Source: Flaccisagitta enflata (taxonomy: Eukaryota > Chaetognatha > Sagittoidea > Aphragmophora). Taken from it: a DNA stretch of 64,000 nucleotides. Position numbers and translations under genes: made by a program. Below the pieces are notes generated by a model. That model was not told where the DNA came from. It was given only the letters and a program-made list of their open reading frames with translations, and made no database searches. Positions 19,560 to 38,185 of the stretch are shown here, one piece after another. The stretch is from contig OZ231126.1 in the NCBI GenBank assembly GCA_965153355.1, positions 16,368,001 through 16,432,000 on the forward strand, given 5' to 3'. Every line of letters starts with the position of its first letter. Position 1 is the first letter of the stretch.

Positions 19560-20200
19560 GTACAGAGGAATGCTCAAATCTTTACATGGTAAGGCCGAGA
19601 GCCTGCTCAAGAGCCTGCTCAGAGGGTGGACGCCACGAAAAAAAATATGTCATCCAGCATTCAGAGTATTTATTTGTGGTAATTATCCTTTAAATAATTA
19701 ATCACATTTTCTTCCTTTTTTTCTTGCTTTGGCTCGGGTTAATTCAATTTTCCTATTTTGCGTGGGGAAAGAATTGATTGTCAACTCACAAAACTGTTTT
19801 CCTATTTCTTTTTCTTTTCTTTCTTTTAAAAACATACCCATTAAAAAAATTTTCATTCGAAGAAAGATTAATTTTCTTTTAATCATAATCCAGTGGTTAG
19901 GCGTGACTTTTCGGGGCTGATTTCAGTGAATAGAAAATTTACTTTAAAGAAAAAGAACATTTTTTTTCTTTCTTTTGAATTCTTTTCGGGTCCCTTTTCT
20001 CAGGGCAGAGATTCGGGACTTGAGGGCATGTATGAATCAAGTCTTTTTTTATAGATTTTTATACCCTATTTGTTTTGATAATATGGATTTTCCAGAAGAT
20101 TTTCCAGAAGCCTAAGTTCTCATAGTTGTGATTTTGTTCATGTGCTTTATTAAGTGTGTGTACATGTCATTAACGTTAAGCTAGAAGGGAAAAATCTTGA
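19560..20200. other. Unique interval, no gene seen
   Basis: AT-rich DNA with a GATTTTCCAGAA duplication at 20089-20112. Nothing else recognised. Confidence 0.4.
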
Positions 20201-20202
20201 AT

Positions 20203-20614
<412 letters not shown>

Positions 20615-20882
20615 CAAGCTATCAAAACACAAGCAAACTGAGACATGAACACACAAACAAACTTGTCGCCTAAGTTTCCCGTGTTTAATCATGACGACGG
20701 GGTTGAATTTCAAACTCGCTGCGGGACGTTTTAATTAGTTTTTCTACGAAAGCTTTCGACCTCTAAAATAAAAATAACGACAATATCGCTATCGTCACTG
20801 TCATCGTTATCACCATCTTTATCTATGATTACCATCAACATCATCTTCATCGTAATCATCATAATCACTATCATCATGATTA

Positions 20883-21430
<548 letters not shown>

Positions 21431-21475
21431 ATCAAATCATCGTTTTCATTTTCATACAGCAGATGTCGTAAGTAA

Positions 21476-21974
21476 GGGGGAATTCACTACAGGCAGACAA
21501 ATATACTTGAAAGACTGATATTTGGAATATAGGCTAATAAAAGGATGCTTTATTGCCCATGAGTGTTGGTTGCCATGGAAACACATTTCCATGTATTTAC
21601 GCTAAAGTATTGATATTTTGAGAAATTTTTTGAGGGAACATTGTTTAAAAAAAGATTTGCAACAACTTTCCCACAATATGTTCTGTATGAATATTGCTCA
21701 ATTAGCCGTTGCTAGGGAGCGTAACTATGTGTGACAGCCCTGTGATGCTCCTTAGCAACCGCAAAACGAGCGATGTTCTTACAGAACATGTTGTTGGAAA
21801 GTTGTAGCAGATTTCATTTTAAACAATGTTCCCTTAAAAAATTTCTCAAAATATTGATACTTTAGGGTAAATACATGGTAACGTGTTTCCATGGCAACTA
21901 ACACCACATGCTTTTATTAGTTAAAATTCCAAATATCAGTCTCTACGTTTGTCTTCCTGTGATGAATTCTCCCG
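21476..21974. mobile_element. Foldback element, about 500 bp
   Basis: Long palindrome centred near 21725. Arms share GACTGATATTTGGAAT, GTTGCCATGGAAACAC, ATTTTGAGAAATTTTTT and GGGAACATTGTTTAAA. No clear target duplication; it sits right after the ATC microsatellite. Arms are roughly 85 percent alike. Confidence 0.75.
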
Positions 21975-22360
21975 TATTTCCAAGTCTAGACGACATCTAC
22001 TGTACCACCCTGACAATCCGCGATTCATTATTAACATTACCAACATCTTTCATCATCATCTACAGCAGCAAAACTCCCAGCATTCCCGGCAGAATTATAT
22101 CAGTATCATCAATATCACCACGCAAGATCGCACACAATCACCATCATCATCATCACCGACGTCATATTCTTGAACCTCTAGACATAAATACTAAAAGTTG
22201 CCGGCTTGTTTGTCGTCACCGTTATGGTTAGTAAAAGAATGTGAAATTTGTTCTTTTATTCCTCAGTCCATGCCCTCTCAGAGAACTTACATCAGTTTTC
22301 TGAAACTGTTTAATTCAACAACTTAAATAAATCCGCATTGCACCAACAGTCTCGGTTTTG

Positions 22361-22363
<3 letters not shown>

Positions 22364-22413
<50 letters not shown>
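22364..22413 (+). repeat. (GT)n microsatellite
   Basis: 50 bp of perfect GT. Confidence 0.97.
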
Positions 22414-22416
<3 letters not shown>

Positions 22417-22710
22417 GTTTGTCTATCAGTCTGTCCCCCTGTCAGTCCGTGTAAGTCCATCAGTATGTCAGTACTCGGCGGACGGTGGGTGTCACAGTGA
22501 GTCTCATTTTGTATCCCTTCTTTTGAGACAGTAAGCGTCGACAGCTGCGGAGTGTGCTTCGAGTTAGTGTTACCGATCCCCTGTGGCAATGTGGCACATG
22601 TTTTATTTCCGACATCTATCGCGACCAGACCGCCAATTGAGCGTAAAGTAAGACACAAAACACATCATTTATGTAATTTGATCAAGCGCACTCGTTGAAT
22701 TTTTTGCCTT

Positions 22711-22920
22711 TTTTTAGTCGCGTGCACGCGACTCTACAACCCGCTTTGTCCGTCGGTCGGTTGGTCGATCGGTTGGTCGGTTGGTTGGTTGGTCAATCAC
22801 GTTTTACTTTTTTTTTCTTTTTCCTTACCCTACTGCTCCTGCTCTAATGGTCTAGTGACCTCAAATGTGGCCCCTGCCCACTCGCACGCGACTTCGGTAG
22901 CCGTGTATCCGGCCTTGTTT
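22711..22920 (-). mobile_element. AH element, subfamily A
   Basis: Reverse orientation: TTTTTAGTCGCGTGCACGCG, ACTCTACAACCCGC, GGTTGGTCGG runs, then CGCACGCGACTTCGGTAGCC and GTGTATCCGGCCTTGTTT. The end hairpin is an 18-bp perfect palindrome. Close to the copy at 23545. Confidence 0.85.
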
Positions 22921-23270
22921 AAACAAATTTTTCATCCCTTATTTTGTACTTGAGAATGAAATCGTTTAAATATTTGGCTTTGGGTTTGATTTTGTAATTC
23001 CTTTTTTTTTTCATTGTTAATGTGATTTTCGTGCGACGGATTTCATTTGTCTTTCGGCTTTTTTCCCAAAGGTGGCGTTGACGTTGTTTGAAATTTCGTA
23101 ATCCTCCCTTTTCCGCATGTTTTTTGTGTGTTTCTTTCTGTATTGGTAAATGTTTGTCTGTTATGTCTCTCTGCTCTCCAATTTTTGCCACGATGTCTTT
23201 CTTTTAGTCTGTCTTTTCATCAGTCGATCTTTATCCTTTGTTTTATTCTGTCTGTTAAAAGGTCTGTTTT

Positions 23271-23533
<263 letters not shown>

Positions 23534-23544
23534 CCAAACCAGCG

Positions 23545-23735
23545 TTTTTAGTCGCGTGCACGCGACTCTACAACCCGCTTTGTCCGTCCGTCCGTCGGTT
23601 GGTTGGTCACATTTTACTTTTTTTATGATTTTATTTTTTTGACCTCACTACTCCTGCCCAAATGGTCTAGTGCATCAAATATGGCCCCCTGCCCACCCGC
23701 ACGCGACTTCGGTAGCCGTGTATCCGGCCTTGTTT
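23545..23735 (-). mobile_element. AH element, subfamily A
   Basis: TTTTTAGTCGCGTGCACGCG end hairpin and GTAGCCGTGTATCCGGCCTT at the other end, both intact. It starts 15 bp after the GA array. Confidence 0.85.
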
Positions 23736-24026
23736 TTTTGTTTTGTTTTTTTTCTTTTTCATTCTCCGGCGTTTTTAGTTGTAATTTGGTTAACCTATCG
23801 CGTGAAAAAAACCGATAACGACAAAGAGGAGATACAAACGCGTACGAGATAAACTTGGCTACAAAAGAGAGGAAAACAAAAAACAAAAACGTGAAAGAAA
23901 AAAAAATCGATGATTTCGAAATTGAATTTTAGGTGAATCGTTCTTCGCGGTTGTTGTTTGAGGTGGCGCTCGCTGGAAAGATTTTGCGCGCACGCGCACG
24001 TGTACACTGAGCGTGAACCAGCGCGC

Positions 24027-24247
<221 letters not shown>

Positions 24248-24463
24248 GACAGAGAAAGAAAACGTGAGAGAAAACGTGAAAAAAAAAGAAAATAAGGAAG
24301 GATGAAAGGGAAAAGATAATGAAAGAGATATGAAGATACAAGAGAGAGAGAGAAAGAAAGGAAAATAGTGGAAAGGAAAACATCAGAAAGAGGGACAGAA
24401 AAAGAAGGGAAAGTTGGAAAAAGAAAAGAGGAAGAAGTAAGAGATTGAGATTACAAAAATGGG

Positions 24464-24590
24464 AACAAGGCCGGATACACGGCCAATACCAGTTGCAGAC
24501 GGGTAGGCAGGGGTGGAAATGCGGACGGACGGACCAACGGACGGACGGACGGACAAAGCCTCTCATAGAGTTGCGAGTCCGTAACTAAAA
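24464..24590 (+). mobile_element. AH element, short A/B mosaic
   Basis: The start AACAAGGCCGGATACACGGC is A-type. The end TCATAGAGTTGCGAGTCCGT plus AACTAAAA is B-type. At 127 bp it is the shortest copy with both ends, and suggests recombination between subfamilies. Confidence 0.75.
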
Positions 24591-24650
24591 AGGAGACAGA
24601 GAAAGAGAAAAAAGGAAAAAGGAAAAAGAAAGAGAGAAGCGCACATGAAT

Positions 24651-25106
<456 letters not shown>

Positions 25107-25340
25107 ACCTAGAAGTAAAACAGGATTCTGGTCACGAGTGCCGGCGGTCTCTCAGCCACTCCATCTGTCTGCCTTGTCAGTTCCGAGGGAGATTCCAAGC
25201 GAGTTTGCGGGTGTTCTCTTGTTCGTTCTCTTGTTCGTTCCCTCGTTAGTTGGCCGGTTTTATCGCGGGTTTGTTAACCGGTTTGATCGTCAGTTTGTTC
25301 GCCGGTCTGTTCGCTTGTTCTATCTTTCGAATATCTGTTA

Positions 25341-25682
25341 TAGTCGCGTGCACGCGACTCTACAACCCGCTTGGTCCGTCCGTTCGTCCGTTGGTCCATC
25401 TGTTGGTCCATCAAACTTTTTTTATTTCTTTCAGTCAGTTTGGGTCGTTTTCACCACTCTAAGTCACTCTAAGTCATTCTAAGTCATTCTAAGTCATTTT
25501 AAGTCATATTAAGTTGAATTAAGTAACCTTAGTCAATTAAATCAATTTAGAAATTCAAGTCATTTTACATCATTACATGTCTTTCTCAGTCCTTTTAAGT
25601 CATCTTGAGTCATTTAAACCCAATTTAAGTCATCCTAAGTTATTTATGTCCCGCACGCGACTTATAGGTGTTGGCCTTGTTT
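25341..25682 (-). mobile_element. AH element, subfamily A, with 10-bp internal repeats
   Basis: Ends TAGTCGCGTGCACGCGACTC and CGCACGCGACTTATAGGTGT then TGGCCTTGTTT. The interior (25455-25640) is a degenerate ~10-bp repeat TCATTCTAAG. Confidence 0.8.
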
Positions 25683-25764
25683 CATTTACCGCTGATCCAC
25701 TGACTGCAACTGGGAGCTGAATGAGATCAGTGATAACCTCAACATCAGAGCAGTGGGAGTGCGA

Positions 25765-26014
25765 GTTTTTTTAGTTACGGACACGCAATTCTGTAAGAGG
25801 TTTTGTCCGTCAGTCTGTCCGTTGGTCCGTCCGTTAGTCCGTCAATCCCTGATGATCGAGTTGAAAAGTGTGACAACGCGCATTTATGAGGCTTAAGTTG
25901 TGACTATCTCTGTGTGTGAGTGCGCATGGGGTAGGGGAGGATATGGCTGGGAGTTGTATGCCCCTGCCCACCAGTCCGCAACGATATTGTGACCCCGCCT
26001 CACTAGTTGGCTTG
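25765..26014 (-). mobile_element. AH element, subfamily B
   Basis: TTTTTAGTTACGGACACGCA end, TTGTCCGTCAGTCTGTCCGT run, then CCCCTGCCCACC and CAACGATATTGTGACCCCGC, ending ACTAGTTGGCTTGT. The start is the least conserved part. Confidence 0.7.
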
Positions 26015-26079
26015 TGTCACACAAGTTGTGTGTGTCCCTGTGTGTTCACTTATAAATGAGTGTTTGTTTGTCTGAACGA

Positions 26080-26080
26080 G

Positions 26081-26167
<87 letters not shown>

Positions 26168-26391
26168 ACTATGAAAGCCCAGGCTGAAATGCTTTAGAAA
26201 GAGGGAAACCTAATTTGGTGACGTAATTGTTGATGACAAAAGTGGAAGTCACGCGAAAGTGAAGGAAAGAGGAGCAGAATAGCTGCCTAGAAAAAGAGAC
26301 AGAAGAAGAAGAAGAAGAAGAAGAAGAAGAAGAAGAAGAAGAAGAAGAAGAAGAAGAAGAAGAAGAAGAAGAAGAAGAAGAAGAAGAAAAA
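26080..26391 (+). repeat. (GA)n and (GAA)n microsatellites
   Basis: GA at 26080-26166; GAA at 26303-26391. Confidence 0.96.
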
Positions 26392-26414
26392 GGAAAAAAA
26401 AGAGAAAGCAAAGG

Positions 26415-26640
26415 ACGCAGGGTCACAATTTCGTTCCGGACGGGTGGGCAGGGGCATCCAACCCCCAGCTTCACCCCACTTCCACCCCCCACCCCCCCCC
26501 CCCCACATGGAGACACAAAAACAACCGCAGCATCAGAAATGCGTAGATTTTGCGTTTTTAACTCAAGCGTGATGGATTGACGGATGGACGGATGGATGGA
26601 CGGACCGAGGGACGGACAAAGTCTCTTTAAAAAAGAGAGT
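26415..26640 (+). mobile_element. AH element, subfamily B, decayed
   Basis: GGTCACAATTTCGTTCCGGA, CGGGTGGGCAGGGGCATCCA block and a GGACGGAC run survive; the hairpin end is lost after GACAAAGTCTCTT. Confidence 0.6.
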
Positions 26641-26724
26641 TAAAAGAGAGAAAAAGAATAGATAAAGTAAAAGAAGAGAAAAAATAGCAGATGGAATGAA
26701 GAGAAATGAAAAAATGATACAGCA

Positions 26725-26990
26725 TCTCAGATTATTAACTTCACTCTTCTGATTGTTTTGTTTATCTTTTTTAATTTTAGTCATAGCTTTGGCTTGTCAA
26801 AACACTCACCGGAAAGAGATACGCAGTAAAAATTCCAATAGAATATTTTTTTCACTTTTCAGCTTGAGGTGATTTTTCTAGTTCCCAAATAAGAAAAAAA
26901 TGATCTTAAAAAAAAATCTAATTTTGTAAAGATTAAGACAATATAAGCTTCACCCAAGCAACGAGTGTTCTGAGAATTCTCCTATGTAAG
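26725..26990 (+). repeat. E dispersed repeat, copy 1
   Basis: Matches 29468-29735 in direct orientation: TTCACTCTT...TTGTTTA, AATTCCA-TAGAATATTTTTTT, AAAAAAATCTAAT, CAACGAGTGTTCTGAGA. About 75 percent similar by eye; both copies end at TTCTCCTATG. Class unknown. Confidence 0.65.
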
Positions 26991-27128
26991 CCAGCTAAAG
27001 AGGGAGAAAGAGAAAGGAGAATAGGAGGAAAGAGGAACAAAAAGAAAAGAACTAAGTGAAATTACATGGACGCGAAGAGGGGAGAAAAGAGAGAGGATAT
27101 AGAGGAAATACATGCATAGAAAAACAGA

Positions 27129-27731
27129 GGAAAAGTTATTGAATAAGGATCTTTTTAGTCGCGTGAACGCGGAAAAGTTATTGAATAAGGATCTTTTTAG
27201 TCGCGTGAACGCGACTCTAGAAGCCGCTATGTCGGTCGGTCCGTCGGTCCGTCGGTAACCAAAATAAAGATTAAGCCTTTTTATTCATCTTTAGGGTCAT
27301 TTAAGTCATTCCTAATGTAAAATAATCATTTAGGAATAACTTGAGTCATTTTAAGTGACTTAAGTCACCTCAAACTTATTTTAGTAATTTGCATCATGTA
27401 AGTCAGAAAAGTTGTCTGGGACTATAATTTAAAGTTATTACACATATTTATAGATAATCATGGGTTAAATAGGTAATTATAGGCAATTACAGGTAATCTA
27501 AAGTATTTATAGGTAATTTTAAGTATTTACAGGTAGTTATAGGTAACTATAGGTAATTACAGGAAGATATTGGTACTTACAAATGCCTTTATTACCTTTA
27601 TTACCTTTATTACCTTTATCACCTTTATTACCTTTATTACCTTTATTACCTTTATTACCTTTATTACCTTTATTACCTTTATTACCTTTATTACCTTTAT
27701 TACCACGCGACTAAGGTTTGTTGACCTTGTT
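27129..27731 (-). mobile_element. AH element, subfamily A, with duplicated terminus and internal arrays
   Basis: Ends TTTTTAGTCGCGTGAACGCG and CACGCGACTAAGG, TGTTGACCTTGTTTT. The terminus plus 22 bp of flank is duplicated as a 42-bp tandem (27129-27170, 27171-27212). Inside are TAAGTCATT words, TATAGGTAATTA-type 12-13-bp repeats (27450-27570) and a 9-bp ATTACCTTT array (27582-27703, about 13 units). Confidence 0.8.
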
Positions 27732-28336
27732 TTCCTTTCAATGCATTATCAGTCGAAGCTGTACATCCAGTTGTTTCGCGAGTGGGAGGCAAACGAATGA
27801 AAAGTAGGAAAAGCAAAAACGATATGATTGAAAAGTACGAAAAGCAAAAGCGATATGAATGTCGATATTTGACAATCAATAGCAACAGAACTCGAAAGAC
27901 ACGCTTACACCCACGCTTGCACCTTTGTGTTTTGTTTTGATTTGTTTTGTTGTTTTGTTTCTTTTTTCAAACGTTTGCATAAGCAGATGCAGTCAAATAA
28001 AGATCTAACACGAATTTTCGCCTATAAACAGTATAATGAAATAAGTAATAAGTCCCTTCAAAGAATTTTTTGTATTCTTCATGTTGGCTTGAAAGAAAAC
28101 TGCCAAAAAAAAAATGGGTTAGCCTCTTGGAATTCAATAGAGTGATTTTTTGCTATATACTAATTCTTTTTTTCTGTGGGGAGAATTCAAGTGGAACCGC
28201 CTGGGGGACGTAACCTCTTCAACATGCGCGAGTGTGAAATAAATTGAAGAAGTCGTTCCATGGAACAAGAAAGTGAAGGCCTGATGAACCTCCCGAAAGA
28301 AAAGGAGTGAAAATAAGGGAGAGGAGCAAAAACAAG

Positions 28337-28337
<1 letters not shown>
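27732..28337. other. Unique interval, no gene seen
   Basis: Contains a GAAAAGTA(C/G)GAAAAGCAAA duplication at 27798-27850. Nothing coding supported. Confidence 0.4.
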
Positions 28338-28712
<375 letters not shown>

Positions 28713-28719
28713 TTTTTTT

Positions 28720-29240
28720 TTTAATGTTATTGTTAAACAACGACGTTGAGTGCTCCATGTAGAATTTTGAGATCATCGCAAAGAAATGGTACAGCTTCAG
28801 TAGTTTAAAGGCGAGCAATATAAAGATCTGCAATGGAAATTCGAAGCACAGAAGGGAGAAACGAGGAGAAACCAAATAAAGAAGGAAACGATGACCAAGG
28901 CGGGAGAAACGTCTTTAGAATAAAGAAGCCTGAGGGTGGATCGAAGATTGGTCATTAAGAGACGGAGCACAATGAAGGACGTAGTAGTTAGTCGAACATA
29001 ATGAAATCATAAGGGAGGAATAAGTGGAGGAATACGGAATTCAGTGGGACGAGCAGAGGAAGGAAGGAAAATGGCGAGATTCGAGATAGGGAACCAATTT
29101 TAAGCGAAGAGGAAAGGAGGTCTTCGGGTAGAAGAAATAGGGAGAAGGACGCTGATCATATGGTAAAAGAGAAAACTAGTCAGCGGTATCGAAAGTGCTG
29201 AGAGTCAATGATTCAGAGTTTAATTTGGGTCTTGAGGCGA
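28720..29240. other. Unique purine-rich interval, no gene seen
   Basis: GA-biased DNA without exon support. Confidence 0.4.
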
Positions 29241-29290
29241 GGAATATGGAATATGGAATATGGAATATGGAATATGGAATATGGAATATG
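29241..29290 (+). repeat. (GGAATAT)n heptamer repeat
   Basis: Seven near-perfect GGAATAT units; a GACATAAA repeat follows at 29438-29466, directly before the E repeat. Confidence 0.95.
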
Positions 29291-29467
29291 AGCCTCTATA
29301 GGGATCCTCATGAATAGAATTTGGGCATTGAGGCATTGAAATGTGGGGATATCGATTGAAAAGCAAGGATGTTTTAAAAGACAGTGAAACCGCCGTATAG
29401 AAGGAAAACTTATTGAAAACAAGTAACATAGATTGGAAGACATAAAGACATAAAGACATAAAGACAT

Positions 29468-29735
29468 CTGAGATAATGAACCTCACTCTTTTAATTGCTT
29501 TGTTTACTTTTCTATATTTCCGATCCTGGCTCTGGAATACTTAAAATATTTGCCTGAATATGGTATCCAAAAGAATTCCAGTAGAATATTTTTTTCTCTT
29601 TTTAGCCAAGGGCGTGACATCATTTTCTCAGTCAAGAAGAAAAAAAAATGATTTTGAAAAAAAAATCTAATGCTAGTAAAGCTGAGAGAATATGAGCTTC
29701 ACCTACACAACGAGTGTTCTGAGATTTCTCCTATG
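29468..29735 (+). repeat. E dispersed repeat, copy 2
   Basis: Direct-orientation partner of 26725-26990; ends at the same TTCTCCTATG. Confidence 0.65.
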
Positions 29736-30071
29736 GATTGAAAGGCAGGAGGACATCCAAAAAGACGCGGGAAACCGACTGAAGAAAAGTGGACAGATTT
29801 GTAGACAGAAAGACAGATTGATAGACGGGAGTACAATCTAAAAGACGGTGGAAACCCATGAAAGACAAGTAGACAGATGGGAAAAGAAGAAGACAGATTG
29901 GCTGTTGGTAATTGACCAACGAGAACAACGATCAAGTGATTGCGGGATTGAGGATTGAAACCATTTGAGAGGAAAAGAAGGAAAAGGCGATGACGGTGGG
30001 AGAACGTCGAAGAAACGTGAAGGAAAGTAAAGAAAGGAGTCGAGGGGAAGAACTAATGGTGTTGATGTAGA

Positions 30072-30412
30072 ATGGGGGGGTCGGTAACAACCTACTTTGG
30101 AAATGCCAATCGGACATATCACCAGACCATGTGCAATCACAAAACAACCTGAGAACTAGAAGGAAAAGTTCATGAGATTTTATCATTTATAGTCGTGCCA
30201 ACCCTACCTTTCCCATAGTAAAGTATAGGAGCTTCCTCTTCCTCTTCCTTCTCCCTATTCATTACAATGTAAATAAGGGGTGTGGCACGACTGTAAATGA
30301 TATGGTGTGACTCCTTTTTCCTTTCACATGTGTTTATAGATCGTTTTTGTGCACACTGCGGTCATATGTCCGACTGGCATTTCCAAAGTTTGTTGTTACC
30401 GACCCCCCCAAT
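30072..30412. mobile_element. K foldback element with a nested hairpin
   Basis: Outer arms GGGGGGGTCGGTAACAAC / GTTGTTACCGACCCCCCC and GGAAATGCCA-TCGGACATAT. An inner pair ATCATTTATAGTCGTGCC (30182) / GGCACGACTGTAAATGAT (30283) closes a second stem. About 340 bp, non-coding. Confidence 0.75.
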
Positions 30413-30541
30413 GTAGAAGCAGGTAGGGAGCGCGGATAAGTAAGATATCACATGCCGATTACACGTGTCGTAATATAGATCTCACTGTTATCGGTTGCAA
30501 ATTCAAACCGCATTCGAAATACGATGATGACTCAATACATG

Positions 30542-30717
30542 AGCAAGGCCAAGTAGGCCAACTCGTGTACCGGGGAGGCTGAAAGACTGACGGACCAACA
30601 AACCAACAGACCAACGAATCATCGAACCAACAAACCTACAAATCAACAGACCGAACAGATCGAAAGTAATAGCTTCTTTTTTAAGATGTACTTTGGCGGC
30701 ATTTGGCGAACGTAAGT
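30542..30717 (+). mobile_element. AH element, subfamily A', decayed
   Basis: AGCAAGGCCAAGTAGGCCAA start as in the copy at 43612. GACGGACCAACAAACCAACA body. The end GGCATTTGGCGAACGTAAG retains only part of the hairpin. Confidence 0.5.
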
Positions 30718-31093
30718 AATGATTGCATTACCACTGAGCAAAACCGATCATTATCCTCGATAGTTGACGTCGAAAAATGTTCGTGCAACATGGATTGTTG
30801 ATCCAGACTTTTGCACACGCATGAATTTTTGAATGGCTAAGCCTGTTTAGTTGGAGCACAGTGCCCACGAAAGCTTTGTGAGTGTGATAGAGAAAAAAAA
30901 CCGCGCGCGTCGGCAGATTTTGTGTGAGATTGCGAGATAGCAAATCATGTAGACTATTATAGACTGGTTGTCGGTGGTAATTAAATGAACAGACGGCGGG
31001 TAGTTGAAAGTCCCTTTCTCTTTCTCTCTCTCTCCGAGTCTCTCTCCGAGGCAAAGTTGCCGAGGTCGTCGATTATGGATGATTGCACGCGAT

Positions 31094-31216
31094 CCAAGGC
31101 CACCATCACGACGCGCAACGTCGAGAGAGACATGCACAGTACGCCTGTTTAGATGAAAGGCCACCATCACGACGAGTTACGTCGAGAGAGACACACAGTA
31201 CGCCTGTTGGGATGAA
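31094..31216 (+). repeat. Two-unit 61-bp tandem repeat
   Basis: AAGGCCACCATCACGACG begins at 31096 and 31157; each unit ends CAGTACGCCTGTT.GATGAAAG. Confidence 0.85.
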
Positions 31217-31825
31217 AGATGACATTTCAATTAACAAAACCACATACACTTCCCCCTTATGGTTAGGGAAGGGCAGAAAAACAAAACATGCTTGCCAATC
31301 AATGTTACGGATTGAACGGCTTGACGAATGAGCCAACACACATACAGAATCATATTTATTAAGTAACAAGTCCTCGACTTAAACTTGTTACAAGACAGTC
31401 ACTCACTGTAACTCAGACGATGTTGTAACTAATATATCGGAATGGGATTGAACAGAAAACAGACAAACCAAACATCAGGCAGATTGATGATTGATATCGA
31501 AATAAAAATGACATAACTAACTAAATAAAGAGGTGGTCATTCTAAAAACAACATAGCATTGGATATAGAAAATAGTGCGATGGTCGTCCCGGTGAAGTCA
31601 TTCCGTTCCGACGTCTAGATTTGTTAGTGTCTTCATCCGCCCCCCTCCCTCCTCCTTTTCCTCTTCCTCCTTTCCGTCCTCCTCTTCCACCTCATCCTCC
31701 TCATTGTAGTCGTACTTGTCCGTCAGTCCGTCATAAAAAGGGAAAGCGACGCGCGACAAACGGAACATGAGCGAGATCCGATCAAATTTGATGACCGACA
31801 GCTGGCTTCAATAGATGCCACAGAG

Positions 31826-32294
<469 letters not shown>

Positions 32295-32334
<40 letters not shown>

Positions 32335-32453
32335 AACAGACAGACAGACAGACAGATCAGTGGCAGTCGATAGAGACAGTAAGCAACAATTACAAAAGGA
32401 CATTCCGAGATTTGTGGCAGTAGAATAAAAATTGAAAGTCGATGTCATACGAG
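32295..32453 (+). repeat. Leftmost, interrupted unit of the tandem array
   Basis: (CAGA)n, CAGTGGCAGTCGATAGAGAC, AAAGGACATTCCGAGATTTG up to GTCGATGTCATACGAG: the first half of the 290-370 bp unit. The second half resumes at 33539 after the insert. Confidence 0.9.
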
Positions 32454-32685
32454 GACTTATTAATGAAGTTCCGACATTCGAAACTATGTTCATAAAAAAT
32501 GAACGAAGTTCCGACGTCGGAACTTCGTGAAAAAATAAACAACAGCTTCTCATTTGACTGTCGGAACTATGTGAAGAAAACATAATTGAGTGAATACTAC
32601 AAGAAACTCAATTTGATCATCTAAGCAAACTTATAACCACTCGCAGTGCATTTCATTGTCTTGTTCTGTTCTCTGTTGATTTCTA

Positions 32686-32732
<47 letters not shown>

Positions 32733-33054
32733 ATCTATATCTCGCTTTCTCTCTCACCTCTAAAGAATTGAAATATGACTGATTACAGTCTAAATCACAC
32801 TCAGTGAGCAACAAATCAATATCAAAATCTTTCAATCTCTAAATCCCAAAAGCTTAGACTTTTTTTAAAAGAACATCATTTTTTTTTCAAAGGCTTCATG
32901 TTCTTATTTTCAAGGCCAAATGAAGCCTTTAATGTTCTAAGAACGCTCTTGATTCAAAGTACTATATAAACTATAAAAAAAACCTAGAATGTAGTTCAAT
33001 TATACTAAATATACTTCAGGAGCGGAATAGCAATAAAACATCGTATTTTGTTTT

Positions 33055-33121
33055 TGTTACAGACGGACAGACCAACCAACATAGCAAGCTCAAGATCAAG
33101 AGTCGCGAGTCCGCAACTAAA
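33055..33121 (+). mobile_element. AH element, 3' fragment
   Basis: ACAGACGGACAGACCAACCA and GAGTCGCGAGTCCGCAACTA then AAAA: only the last ~65 bp of an A/B-type copy. Confidence 0.55.
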
Positions 33122-33205
33122 AACGAGAGGGGAGAGGGACAATGAGATGATCATGACAATGAATGGACATGCAAGGACATGGTTACAGACAGGCAGACAA
33201 ATAGA

Positions 33206-33379
<174 letters not shown>

Positions 33380-33538
33380 CATTTAAGCAAAGTATGAAAG
33401 TATGAAAGTGATTGAGTTCACATAGTTTAGACAGAGACGTTGAGGGGGAATGCACGTAGTTCCGACGTCGGAACTATGTGTATTTACAACAAACACATGG
33501 ATTTCTGACCTGCACTGTCGTAACTACGTGGTTGCCCC

Positions 33539-37836
<4,298 letters not shown>

Positions 37837-37949
37837 TACAAACATACAGACAGAAAAACAGAGACAGCGAGACAGAGAGACAGAGACATGACTGAAACCG
37901 AGACTGAGATAGACAGAGACAGAGAACTACTAATCCAAGGATCGAACGT

Positions 37950-38178
37950 GGTCAGCGGTACCCGATGCCCTACTTGGAGTGATCAAGTGAAGAAGTGTAA
38001 TGAGAGTAGGGCAGCCGCTTCGAAGGGCCGATGTCCTGTAGGACACAGGGGTGAATTTCAATATTTCCTCAGGGGGCTTGTTTCAGGCCTCAGATGTCTG
38101 GATTTGAGGTACTGGAAATTCCCCCCTGTGTCCTAAATGACATCAATTGACCAATTGACAAATTGACAAATTGGTCGA
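37950..38178 (+). mobile_element. G element copy 2 (short)
   Basis: GGTCAGCGGTACCCGATGCC, ...GGGCCGATGTCCTGTAGGAC, then the opposite arm CCCCTGTGTCCTAAATGACA and GATGCCCAAAA. Only about 230 bp, with almost no spacer between arms, so close to the minimal G structure. Confidence 0.75.
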
Positions 38179-38185
38179 TGCCCAA

